Positions 42,600 through 54,347 of a stretch of 64,000 nucleotides of DNA are shown piece by piece (position 1 is the first letter of the stretch; each line of letters begins with the position of its first letter). The translations under genes and the position numbers were made by a program. A model generated the notes under the pieces. That model had not been told where the DNA came from. It made no database searches and saw only the letters and a program-made list of their open reading frames with translations. The stretch is from Plenodomus lindquistii (Eukaryota > Ascomycota > Dothideomycetes > Pleosporales > Leptosphaeriaceae), in assembly GCA_025504975.1 (NCBI GenBank), contig JANUWI010000015.1, positions 372,001 through 436,000 on the forward strand, given 5' to 3'.

Positions 42600-45574
42600 G
42601 GTACTTTGCTATGGCCATTGTAAGCGTTGTTGCTCTGTAGTGATAGTGAAAGTGCAGCATCGTAGTGAGCATCTTGTGCGCTCATCGATCGAGCCGCATG
42701 TTGCCATGCGACAGCGTAAAACACTGCGCGGACAGGGAACGGAGGACAAGTGGAGCTCACCTCGAATCAGATGGACTTGATGATGCTGTAATGTATCTGA
42801 CGTTTGGTATCGATGGCAAACGTTGTAGGCGAAGATACGATTGTCTCTGCTTACTTCAGCTGCCAAGAAGAGCCCTTGCTCCCCTTGTCGTAACCGCTAG
42901 CACTCGATGGTACTGGCTAAAGGTTGACACATCCACCACAAATACAACTGTACGTTCGCGAAATGATGCAAGACACGAGTGGGGGCGCCACGCAGAAGTG
43001 TTGCTCTCCAAATTTCCTAAAAGTGTGCATTGGGGGCATGTTTGACGTTGGAACGCTTTGATTACAGTGTTCTTTTCGCCCGCCTGCGCCTGCGGCCCGC
43101 CTGATTTGTTTCCGCCTTGCAACATCTCGTATCATCGTCCCACATTCTTTACAAGAACTATCCACGACGATTACCGAGCTGTACACTACACTTAGTTCGA
43201 TCCATTCCATCGACAAACCAGTTGTATTGGGGAAATCGCTACCGCACTATCGCTTGATCATTGCAATTATACCATCTCGTATAGTGTGGAATCTTGGAGG
43301 ATGGCACGAGTATTCTAATAGCGATGCAACCGTTCGCAACAGCTCTGTAGTAAAGACTGATCATCTCTCGAGCGTACTACTGACCATGTGCCTTGTGATG
43401 CCCACCTTGAGATTGCACTACGACCTCCTTGCCGCCAGTCTTCGCAGCTTCCATTACCTAGGATCTTGCCAGTCACGCAGAAGCTCGAAGCTCATCTGGA
43501 TGTATCGATTAGCCAGCAAAGGCGACGACGATGAGTATCACAGATTACCACAGCATATCCGCGACTCTTCCTGGGCAGATGCAGTCGCTCGTCGAAAATT
43601 CACAGCACGGGAATAATACTACCGTTGTGACATCCTCGTAGCATCGTGACTTCCTTGTTCTCGGTGCGGGGTATATTTCGCCGCCGTCTCTCACCGATGA
43701 CGCCCATTTCTCACGACTTCGTTGGGTAGCTTACCAAACGATCTCACGTAACACTGTTCTAACCCAGCTCACATGATCATGGAGCACATCATAATTGATC
43801 CACTTCCCGCCTGGATGGCTGTCTAAAGGAAGACTCTTAGGGTCACACGATTTCGAAGATCCATAGATCTGCAAACACTTAAATCTGGGGATGGAGTCAG
43901 TGTGGGGTAAGCGTGAGTCGTTGGCTGGAGACGGGGCCTGAGACAATTCAGCACATGTGCGGAGGTGAGTGAGCTACCCCGAGGTCCCAGCAAGTGGCAA
44001 TTCTCGTGATGATGGGACATAGGGTTGCATTTCACGGCCCGAGTTTGCACGAAGACCATGCTGTAGAAGGGGAGCGCTATGTCATCGCAATGGCTGCCTG
44101 ACCTCGACTTCGCTGGGCAGAGGGGTCATAGGTCTGACTTCTCGTCCACACCATTGTCCCACCGCCCACCGCTTCATTGTCACACTCTCCCTCGGCGGTC
44201 TGCCATGCGTGAAGATGGCATCATACCCCATCCCGGACCCATCGCCTCGCCCACGTGAGGCTTCCCGGCCACACGACCAACGTTGCGGGGAAGGGGACTG
44301 CGTCTCTAAGTAGTTGGGATCTTCACTTGAACAACACATACCGAGTCCCCAATTGCGCGGGTCGACTGGACAGCAAGCTGCAAGTCACCGCAACTGGGCA
44401 TCTCCGACCTGCGTCTTAGAGTACATCGTGGGCTGGCTGGCTGAGCTGGCTGTAACCCAAGACGGCAGGCGCATCAGCCACTGATGGTAAGGCGCAAGAG
44501 CTCACGCGCCGCAAGACCCCGTCGATCTTCTGGAAGGTTGCGCGGGAGAAAGCACGGAATCACAGCTTGTTTTGGCCTCCTTGACTTCCCGCCATCTGCT
44601 CTACACCGACAGCGCAGCGAGCAGCTTGAACCCAGAGATATAACAACAATACTATCCTTATACTCGAAACACATTTCATGCGCCGGCGAATCAAGTGTGG
44701 ATAAAGTGTGGATTTGTCGCTGGCCACGCTGGTCGAGAACACAGAGCCCGTCGGCATGACTCGCGCCGTCTCCGCCCGAAACACTGGCAGCGGCTCAATG
44801 CACGACTGGCCGATCCTCACATCATCGTATTAAACGGCGCGCCAATGAAAGGTTCGTACCTGGCTTTGTACCCAACTCCATGCCTTGGCTAAACAGCGCA
44901 CCTCCATGCAACACACCAAGTGACCTTGTTCAGAATCCAGTCCGCTAGGCTATAGCTCCTCGCTTAGCTCCGGGCGGCAGGAGATGATGAGAGGCAGTCA
45001 AGGCAACACGGTTTCGGATTTTAGTTTATCCAGCTACCTTGTGTCCACGCCGCTGCGTCACGAGGCGAATAGCAGAGCATATTGGACGTCCAGAAACGTG
45101 CTTAACAAACGCCCCTGCGGTCTGGTTGGCTGTTCACAGTGACGATGCATCCTGGTTATACATCTTGACCGCCTTCGGGGACACGGTTACGCTCAAACAG
45201 GGTTCAGCCGCCAGCTGTAAACCGTCGTCACAGGGGAGATCGACGTGGAAGATGTGCGTTGTTTTGTTATGCTTTTGGCCCTTGGGGTCAAGCATGACTG
45301 ACTGGGTCGGGGGGCAAACCAAGACCACCCACTGAAGCGCGGAACTGGTGTGGGTCTTGGGCACGTAGGTGTGGAAGGGCATGGTTCTTGGGTGTTATTG
45401 TGGTAGCCTTTAAGTAGGTGGGTTGATCCCCGGATCTGGAAAGATGTCTGCATTGGAATGCTAAAGGAATACGAACCATTTCTTTGAACCAAGTATCGTA
45501 CTACTGGGACATTTATTATTTGGTTGGACTACTGCACACATCTTAAGCATACATCCATACATCACTTTGTCAAT
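42600..45574. other. Long intergenic region
   Basis: Three kilobases with short ORFs on both strands (for example 43227-43616 plus, 42665-43045 plus, 44484-44759 plus) and no domain, signal peptide or consistent splicing. GGCTGGCTGGCTGAGCTGGCTG near 44431-44452 is a short imperfect repeat. Confidence 0.5.
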
Positions 45575-46975
45575 ATGGTTAGACACTGGACTACTGCAGC
45601 AGCCGTTGGCTTGCTTGCATCGATTGCGAATGCTTCGCCACTGTAAGCCCTCTCTACATACACATACATGCTGCTGGGTTATGGAAGCTGACCAATTACA
45701 GAGATCACATCAACCTCAAGCGTGCTCCATCGTTTAACTTCGATGGAGAGAAGGTTCGCGGAGTAAACACAGGTGGATGGTTCGTTCTGGAGCCATGGAT
45801 CACACCTTCCATCTTCGAAGGCAATAATGCCGTCGATGAGTACACATTTACACAGCAGATGGGTGCGGATGCTGCGAGATCTCGGCTCCAGGACCACTGG
45901 AACAGTTGGATCACACAGGACGATTTCAACCAGATGGCCGCGGCCGGACTGAACTTTGTGCGAATCCCAATTGGCTACTGGAGTGTTATCCCCAGAGACG
46001 GTGACCCATACGTGACCGGCGCGTATGACAAGCTAGGAGAAGCATTAGGCTGGGCCCAGAGTGCAGGATTGAAGGTCATGATTGACTTGCATGGAGGTGA
46101 GTAGAGTCGCGACGACGACATAATGGAGCCCAACACTGACGAGGAATTTAGCACCCGAGTCCCAGAACGGCTTTGACAACTCTGGAAAGTACGGAAATGT
46201 CGGTTGGACACAAGGAGACTCGGTCCAGCACACCATCAACGTACTCAACAAGATCCGTGATGACCACGCGTCGCACCCCGCTGTGGCATCTATCCAGCTT
46301 CTCAACGAGCCACTCGGCCCAAACCTGAACATGGATACCGTCAGACAATTCTACATGGACGGTTGGGGCAACCTCCGCGACTCCAACGTCGCTGTCGCAT
46401 TCCACGATGCCTTCCAGGGCGTCACAAACTGGGGCAACTGGGGCGCGGGCATGTGGAACTTGCTTCTCGATACCCACCACTACGAGATCTTCGACAACAA
46501 CGCCGTCGCCATGAGCATCGACGACCACGTCAAGACAGCTTGCGCCTTTGGCAGTTCGATGGCAACGACTGGCAAGTGGACCATCTCTGGTGAATGGACG
46601 GGCGGCATCACCGACTGCGCCAAATGGCTCAACGGCAAGAACAAAGGCGCCCGCTATGATGGTACTCATAATGGCGCATCAAAGACTGGCGACTGCACTG
46701 GCAAGTCGACTGGCACCGTTGCTGGGCTCTCTGAAGCCGACAAGACCAACGTTGGACGCTTCATCGAGGCGCAACTCGATGCTTATGAGAAGGCGACTGG
46801 CTGGATCTTCTGGACATGGAAAACCGAAGGAGCACCTGAGTGGGACATGCAGGAGCTTCTCGCCGAGGGGATCTTCCCTCAGCCATTGACAGCGAGGAAG
46901 TGTAAGTCTTGCCCTTTGTGACACTCGTATCGATTATGAGACTGACATGCTGCAGACCCTGGACAGTGTGGCTAA
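45575..46975 (+). CDS. exg1: Exo-beta-1,3-glucanase, glycoside hydrolase family 5
   Basis: A 410-residue secreted glucanase that trims beta-1,3-glucan in the cell wall. The exons are 45575-45642, 45702-46096, 46152-46901 and 46956-46975; the last exon adds only YPGQCG. The signal peptide is MVRHWTTAAAVGLLASIANA, then a Kex2-like LKR before the mature start. GH5 landmarks are VNTGGWFVLEPWITPS, FVRIPIGYW, VMIDLHGG, the acid/base Glu207 in LLNEPLG, HHYEIFD and the nucleophile Glu302 in ISGEWTGGITDC. WIFWTWKTE precedes the end. The length is normal for the exg1/exgA group, and all catalytic residues are present. Confidence 0.95.
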
Positions 46976-48639
46976 ACACTTGCACTCCTTGAACACGGTG
47001 TATCACGCCCTAAATCAAGAGCGAGATACCGTTCCAACTCTTCTCCTTTGCACAGTCACTACAGTCCTCATACCATCCAGCCCAGATGGCGATAGTTCCA
47101 GTAACGACATGACGAATCTTCTACCGCTTCGAAAGATACCCCGACGCGCTCCCTCCCTCGCTTTGCAGAACGCTATGTTGGGCGTCGCTTTCTCTCTGAA
47201 ACTCTCTGTAACAATAGTGTCCGGTACTTGCCTTTTGTAAACGTCACCGGCGGTGAGCCTGAGGTTTAAAGCCGTAGTCGGCGCGAACAACACAACACCA
47301 CGATAGCACTTACTCTTAGCAACTGTACATATACATAGCAGAACAAGCAGCCAAGTCTGCCAATCAAACATGGATCCCACGACTGCAAATTTCTGTTGAC
47401 GCGTACCCATGTGAGACGAGCCATTGTTGATTACTGTTCGTCGGTGATTGAGGCGGTTCTTCTGCGCCGGCTTGGGTGTTGCGGTTTCGGTTGCATTTCT
47501 GGGGGGTTTTTGGCCGACACCGCATGCGGCGCACGCAGCGTTGGCTGTTTGCGCCATTGTTTCGGTGGTGCGAGAGCCCTATTCCTCTCGAGGCGAGGGC
47601 TGAAAGTTACTCCACCACCCCGGCGCAACACCAGTGGATGCTGCAGCTTTTTTTTACAGTTTATCTGCTGCGACGTCGATCGAGGCATCGCATCGCACGA
47701 TGATGGAAATTTTGCGCAAATTTACTGTGGAGGGTGCGCATGTGCTTGTGCGCCAAAGGCCATGCCCATCGCTCCCCTTTCCTTGTTTTTCCTCGATGGC
47801 TGCATTGATCCCCATTGGCACAGCACCAGACAACATGTGGGCCTTGGGTGCAGGCAGGGACCCGGCGCACAAACAATGGTACCTGAAGCTGCCCCACTCG
47901 CATGCTGGAAGATCTGGAGAACGAGGCAACACCACTGCGCAAGGCTGTGTGCCGCTTGCCGGTGCTTGTGCAGCTCGAGTATTGGACTTGGGCATGGTCG
48001 CGCAGCTTGGATATTGATTCAATACGCGCGCGCCGTTGAATTTGAAGTGCATGACTGCGACTCCATCAGGCCCTCCATCGCATGTTGCTGGTGACGAGAT
48101 TGAGGTCAGCGTTTCCAGGCCGTTAGGCGTCCGCTCTACGACGGCTCGCAATTTCCAGGAATAGGCCGTGCAGGCTCCCAAGCACGCCGCATTCTGCGAC
48201 TGAAGCAAGCCCTGCCCCTGGAACACGAGCTGCTTAATTGCCCTCTGCCAGTCCCATTCGCCAGATCGCCCTACCCGAGGCCAAAGCGGCACAGGGCGTC
48301 AGCGCGGCGATACTGCAAAGGGGCAGGCCCCGGTGCTATAGCGCAGGCACAGGCTGTCGACGGCGTGAGATGAGATTGGCCGCGCCGCATGCGCCTAGCA
48401 CATCCGCTCGTCGCTGTGACCGGAAATCAATATAATACAAGGCGCCCGCATGCATTCCTCGCCTTGCTCCCCCAACTGCTCTCACCTCAGCACCGCAGCC
48501 GTACACTCAATCGAAGACATTTGTTCTTCAGCCTTTCATTACGAAACCAGTCGCTCATTCCACCACCAGCTACCCGCTACTACTTAATCTACGCCCTTAT
48601 CTTCGATAATCGCATAATACACCCCACAAATCAGCCACC
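46976..48639. other. Intergenic region and promoter of the KRE9-like gene
   Basis: No gene is supported; ORFs 47396-48094 and 47654-48292 overlap on opposite strands and have no recognisable domain. A TATA-like TATAATAC is at 48431-48438, about 200 bp before the next start. Confidence 0.5.
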
Positions 48640-49570
48640 ATGTTCACAAAGGCCTCCATCGTCACCATCTTTGCCAGCATTGCCGCTGCGCAGCTCCATG
48701 CCCCCGTTGGCGAGCCCAAGGGTAACGCCATCACCAAGCCATTGAACGAGGTACGTTCATCTTTCCACAATCGGACACCATGCCGTTGCGCGACACCAAC
48801 ATTGCTTGTGTGTGGTGTTGCGCCTGCCGCATTCGCGCCCCCCGCCCAAACAAACCCCACAGCACAACAAACTAACACCACATCAGATTGTCCCCGCTTG
48901 CAAGCCCTTCACCATCACATGGGAGCCAAGCACCCCCAACACGGTCTCCGTGCTCCTTCTCAAGGGCCCCGCCACCAACGTTGTCAAGTTCGGCCCCTCC
49001 CTCGCAGAGGGCATCTCCAACAGCGGCTCCCTCTCCTGGACTCCCTCCGCTGATCTCGAGGCCACCGCCGGCCCCAACGGCTACGGTCTCCAGATCATCG
49101 ACGACGTCACCGGCCAGTACCAGTACAGCACCCAGTTCGGCATCTCCAAGGACGGCTGCGTTGCCTCCTCCAGCGCTGTTGTCGCCGCTAGCTCTGCCGC
49201 TCCCAGCTCTGCCGCTCCCAGCTCTGCCTCCCCAGCCGGCTACCCCGTCGCCAGCTCTGCCCCCGCTGCTAGCTCTGCCACCCCCGCCGGCTACCCCGTC
49301 GCATCCAGCGTCGTAGCCTACAGCAGCGTCAAGCCCGTTCTCCCCACCGTAGCCCCCTACCCCACTACCCTCGTCGCAAGCTCGGGCTACGCAGTCAACG
49401 GCACCATCGTCATGCCCACCGGCTCCCTCACCGTCCCTGGCTCGCTCCGCCCAACCGCTACCAGCAACGCTACCACCAGCCGTCTCCCCGAGTCTACTGG
49501 TGCCGCCTCTGCCCTCCAGGCTGGTCTCAGCTTTGCTGGTGCCGCCGTTGCTTTCGCGCTCATGTTGTAA
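48640..49570 (+). CDS. KRE9/KNH1-like GPI-anchored cell-wall protein
   Basis: A 264-residue protein with exons 48640-48750 and 48887-49570; the 136-bp intron is longer than most here. The signal peptide is MFTKASIVTIFASIAAAQL. Residues about 30-125 are the Ser/Thr-rich GPI-anchored membrane (KRE9-type) beta-sandwich domain, with the landmarks CKPFTITWEPSTPNTVSVLLL and DDVTGQYQYSTQFGIS. A long Ala/Ser/Pro repeat region follows, with duplicated AAPSS and AGYPVASS units, likely O-mannosylated. The C-terminus ends in a hydrophobic GPI signal (GLSFAGAAVAFALML). The role is probably in beta-1,6-glucan or wall assembly. Base usage is strongly C-rich at third positions, suggesting high expression. 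Confidence 0.9.
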
Positions 49571-51191
49571 ATGCACCTGTGTTCTTCTTTCCTTTTCCTC
49601 TCTCATTGTTTGCCGCGATGGAAAGGAAGGGAAGGAAAAATTTGGGTGTTTTGAAGTTTTATATCATGACTGCATTGTAATGTAAAGGTTTCGTTTCTTG
49701 CATGTATGTGTGTGTGTGTGTGTCTGCCGCGAATTAAATGGCTTTTGGCTGCGTTCTTTTTGTGTTGATGATGAACTCTTGATGGTGTCTGTTTTGTGTG
49801 TTGTTTTAGGGTTATACCACTTGCGTTTTCGTCGGGACAGTGTGTTCGCGATGCTAGGTTGCGGGTCTAGGTAGTGGGTAATGTGAACTCCTCTTTTAAG
49901 AAGATGCATTGAGTGGTGGTGGTGGTGAAAATGCTTTTGTATTGCGTGTGTGTTGGCGTGTCGTGCGTATGTATAAGTTAGGGGTATGCGGTATATATGG
50001 ATGATGGAAGGATTCTTCAGCCCCTCTTTGTTCACACGAACCACTCTATTTGCATGCTATCTGTGATCGCTGTTGTCAAGAAGTGTAAAGTGAGTTTGTG
50101 CTTTTTGGAGTATGTATATGCTCGATATACAGTTGTTGGAAACCAAATTCATCATATCTACTAACGAATCTACATCTATTACAAGCATGTAAGAAGTAGT
50201 GCTAGTAGACAAATCAATAAAGTAGGTTACTTTTAGGCGTTTAGAGGTTTAAAACGGAATAGAGGTGAGAGAGGGACTAACGAATTGATAAGATGTTAGC
50301 ATTAACGGTAGTGCTCTACATAGGAGTGCTAGTGTGAAGAGAGGAATAGGGTGACGAGAGGACTATATCTAGCTGAAAGGATCCATTGAAAGCGTCTCCG
50401 CGGTTCATTCAGAGGGCACAAATAGCCGCTGTATAGGCGATGGACTTGAGAAAGATGGCAGAACTGGGTTGATTAATGAGATTATAAAACGAGATGCGTG
50501 AGATGATTTGCATGTGCGCTAAGACATGAGGAAATATCTTTAGCGCAATGCATGCAGGTCCCCGCGGTGGCGTTTATCTTCCCCACTCCTAGATGGGGGA
50601 AATGGGGGTTTTGCTGTCTACAAACACTGTAACAAAAGGCTTGTGAAGATGACTCTACACACGGTCAACGATACGGCTCTCGCCATAATGCGATAATGCA
50701 TAGACAAATGGAAGAGTCTAGGATCTACTGCTTGATTGAGTCCGCTTATCTCTGAACGATCCATGCAGTGATGGACGACTATATGACCATCAGGTTCAGC
50801 GCTAGCGTGTCAGAATGCGAGAACAAGAAGGCAAGTGAGAAAATTTTGAGGCGAACTGATGCGTCCTCATTGTTGACATTGTTCGTGATGGTGGCGATTT
50901 CGATATCAGGCTGACATTGGGGAAGAGCGTCCTCCGGTCAGCGTTGGTGGCGCGGGGCGCGGCTGCCTGCGACTTCCAACTCGTGACGGCTGAACCTCTC
51001 GACTTCTCAGCCTTCCAGCCCCGTCTTCTTTCCGTTTCATACCCATCTTTCAAGCGTTCCGATTGTCATCTGTGTTGCGTTTTGTCCCTTGCTGTGTATA
51101 GTGCGTTGTATTTGTGCAGGCGTTTCCCACTAATCTAGGTAGCCTTCCGGGGACGGGCCGTGTCTTGCACCAGATTGGATTCATTTTCGTC
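49571..51191. other. Intergenic region with TG microsatellite
   Basis: It contains a (TG)n tract at 49707-49722 and AT-rich 3' flank. No gene is supported; ORF 49664-50044 minus is low complexity. Confidence 0.5.
49707..49722 (+). repeat. (TG)8 microsatellite
   Basis: Eight TG units in the 3' flank of the KRE9-like gene. Confidence 0.85.
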
Positions 51192-54100
51192 ATGGGAAGC
51201 GGTACGGAGAGTTTCGAAGAACTTCGCGACCAACTATATCTAAGTCTTGTTGAGTCTGCATGTACACCCGTGATCGAAATCGATGGTGTTTGCACGGAGC
51301 AGGACCAGCAACGATTTTATCCCTCCGGTACGGCTAACAGGGTGCTCACTCGCCATGAGCTCGAGGGCCTCTTCGCCTTGATCATCGCGGCTAAAAAGGA
51401 TCCGCCGCTGGACTTTGACCATGGTTACCTGGCACGACAAGCGGACTCTCGAAAGCTTCACGTTTTCCTGGCGATTCTCATCACATCAACATGCGACATT
51501 GGTGCGTTTCTCTCATTTACGAAGGTCCTAGTAGCACCAAGAGCCTGGACTGAAGAACAGGAATCTCTGGCGAAGCTCCCGATCATCGATATCGAGTCTT
51601 TCAGATTCATTCTCGGTAACAACGTTGCCGCAGACAAATGTTACCGGAACCAGCACAATTTTCTTGCACCTATCATCAAGAAGCATGAGGAAGTCAAAGG
51701 CCAGTATCGACGTTTGCCTTACATGAGGGAGAAGTTTATAGGCCAAGGATCATTTGGGACGATTTTTGAAGTCTCGGTATGTGCTCAAGCTCCTACTCTC
51801 AGATTTGTCACGTAGAAGTCTTGTTTAACACATAACATTGTAAGATCTGCCCACGTCACTTTCTCGATGAACAAAACGGTCGGTCAATGTTCAACGACAA
51901 ACCACAGATCTTTGCTCGCAAAGACTTCGTACTGAATGCCGAGGACAGGGCGCACGAGAAGGAGCGAAACGTGTTGCGCGAGATTATGCGCAATGTCAAG
52001 AAGCACAACAATATCATGCAAAGCGTCGGAAGCCTGGAGATTGGACTAACGTACTCGTTGTTCATGCAATTAGCCGAATGCGACCTAAAACATTGGATGG
52101 CATCGCACCCTGCCGCTCCTGAATCTCCTCAGGATAAAGCTAAGATAGTGCAGTGCGCTGTTGGACTCGCGGGCGGTATCGCGTTCCTCCACGATGACTT
52201 GGAATCACCAATCTACGAAAAGCTATCTTGTTTCCATATGGATTTGAAGCCACAGAACATATTGGTAGTGACTGAACGTACTGGACCGAATGCTGGTCAA
52301 GTACTATGGAAGCTGTCGGACTTCAACATGTCGCGTGTCAAACTGCAACGCGTACCAGCTGCGGATCGCACTCAGCTAAGGCGGAGTTCAACAGTGAAAG
52401 AGAATGTCTACGAGATCAACAAACTGTTCAAGCGACGCGTACCTGATGTCACTGATGCTAGTATAACGGATTTCACGACAAACCGACGTGGCACGGGCAC
52501 ATACATGGCTCCTGAAACATGCATTACGAAGCCTTCAGTCAACGCCGAAAGTGATCTTTGGTCTCTTGGCTGTGTCCTGAGCGTAGTGTTCTCTTACCTC
52601 TACGGGGGAAATAAGGCTGTCGATGAGTTTGCGGACCTACGCTCCAAACACGGTATCGACCGTTTCTTCACCTTTTCTGGTTCCAGTGGGAGCAACTCAC
52701 CAAAGTTGAGTGACGCACAAGTCAGTGATGCCGTCAAAAGATGGCATGGTCATCTCCGTATGCCGCCCAAAGTAGGCGATCGTCGCGTAACGGCAATTTT
52801 CGATCGCATCATCAAGTTCCTTGACCGGAAGGTGCTCCTGATTGACCCAAAACTACGTTGCTTGACCCCGGCAAAGGACATTCGACAAAAGTTGATTGAA
52901 ACGTTCAACGAGTTGAGCAGTATTTCCGACAGCGACACGACATCTTCCATCCAACCTGGGCTCGCGGTAACAGCGTATCTCAAACGCAAGATGAAGATGC
53001 GGTCAAGGGCCAAAGCGCAGGCTCAAGATTGGATGATTGGTATGGAAACTGGTGTAAAGTCTTGCGCATTTGGACCTAATGGACAGCCACTTGTTTGTGT
53101 CACGGACAATACTTTGAGAGCCTATTCCCTTGATCATGTCCTGCTGTCAAACAACCCCGAAGATTTCAATCAAGATCTGATCCATTATGGCGAAGTCGAG
53201 CCTCAGAACCGACGAGATGGCAACAACGATAGGAAGTGGAATCCTAGTGTTGGCGTCTCGACCCAGTATGTTTTGGCGGCCACAGACCACTGCGAATTTG
53301 AGGTAGGTCGTGACACTCCGCGTCTCATGCTGTTCTCACTCCACTAGTGTTATTTCTACCATATCGCTCAGCCCGGCAACCACAATAGTAAACTCGACCT
53401 CCTTGCCCACTGGGAGTTCGAGCTACCCCAAATTTGGAAGGTAGCCATATCACATGATGCGCAGTACGCCGCATTCGTTGTTCTGGGGAATGCCTCGTCT
53501 GATTACAATGGATCACTCTACACAGTGCCGATAGCAGAGATTCGGGCAGCCGACCCTGTCAGGTACGTTTGAATTTGCCTCTCACCATGATGTAGCTCAT
53601 GATTGCCAGCAGACATCAATCGAGCGTCTCATCGTCGACTTCGTCGAGTGCTATTCCAGGTACTCCTCTAGGGCGTTCGATAGCGCTGCCCTGTAAGGCA
53701 CAAGAAGTACGCGAACTCCAGTTCTCCAAGTCGAACGGGTTGTACGTGGTTGCACAGTCCACATACAACAACGGCCTGGCGGAGAACGTTATCACGACGT
53801 ACTTTTGGTCAATTCATCAAGATGGTCGCCGCTTACCACATCCGCCGCGTCCCATCAAGCACACTGTAAGATGCTCCCTCGTGCAGGCGTATGGGTTGAC
53901 TGACACGACCCAGGGCGAAGATGATATACTTCAAGGTCTATTCACTTGCTTCACTCCATACAATCGCAATGCTGCCTTTACGATTGTCTCTCAAGAGAAG
54001 ACCGTCATCACTTGCAACTTTAAATCGGAAGGTGGCACACAAAGACATGCGCAAGGCTATCGCTTGCTTCGGCTGCTCCTGAATTCTAACGACCATCAAT

Positions 54101-54345
54101 TTTTCGCCTTTGGTACACAGGAAGCCAAGAATATTCTGCAGCTGCTCACCTTTCCTGCAAAGGGGACAGGGGAGTATCTGGACATCAGCAAAAAGACAAA
54201 ATTGCCTCACATGACTCATCAGAGCAAATTTGCCGCCACCATTATAGATCCGTCTGAATCTCAGGTATGCGGTCGTATGCTCATCGCCATCCTGGAAGGC
54301 AATACCGTCCGAGTAGCTTGCATTGATCTGAACACTACTCAATGA
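51192..54345 (+). CDS. Protein kinase with fungal N-terminal domain and large C-terminal propeller-like region
   Basis: A 997-residue protein with exons 51192-51776, 51845-53302, 53348-53562 and 53610-54345. The N-terminal ~175 residues (FEELRDQLYLSL, RFYPSGTANRVLT) resemble a domain that precedes kinases in many fungal proteins. The kinase domain runs from about 178 to 520: G-loop GQGSFG (184-189), ATP Lys221 (FARKDF), catalytic loop HMDLKPQNIL (326-335) with Met instead of the HRD Arg, DFN instead of DFG (354-356), and APE (417-419). The last 400 residues look like repeated beta strands (SCAFGPNGQPLVCVTDNTLRA; WKVAISHDAQYAAFVV) with a Ser-rich linker. Lys and both Asp are kept, so activity is possible but unusual. 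It is convergent with the CorA-like gene, with 2 nt between stop codons. Confidence 0.85.
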
Positions 54346-54347
54346 AA

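Noticed and set aside
43227..43616. 129-codon plus-strand ORF
   Set aside because: No ATG at the start, no domain, no splice partners.
46148..46669. 173-codon ORF antisense to the GH5 glucanase
   Set aside because: Shadow of a well-supported exon.
47396..48292. Long overlapping ORFs on both strands upstream of the KRE9-like gene
   Set aside because: Overlap each other on opposite strands, Cys/Ala-rich by composition, no domain, and occupy a promoter region.
48872..49606. 244-codon ORF antisense to the KRE9-like gene
   Set aside because: Gly/Ala/Glu-rich shadow of a C-rich, Ser/Ala-rich coding strand, with no domain.
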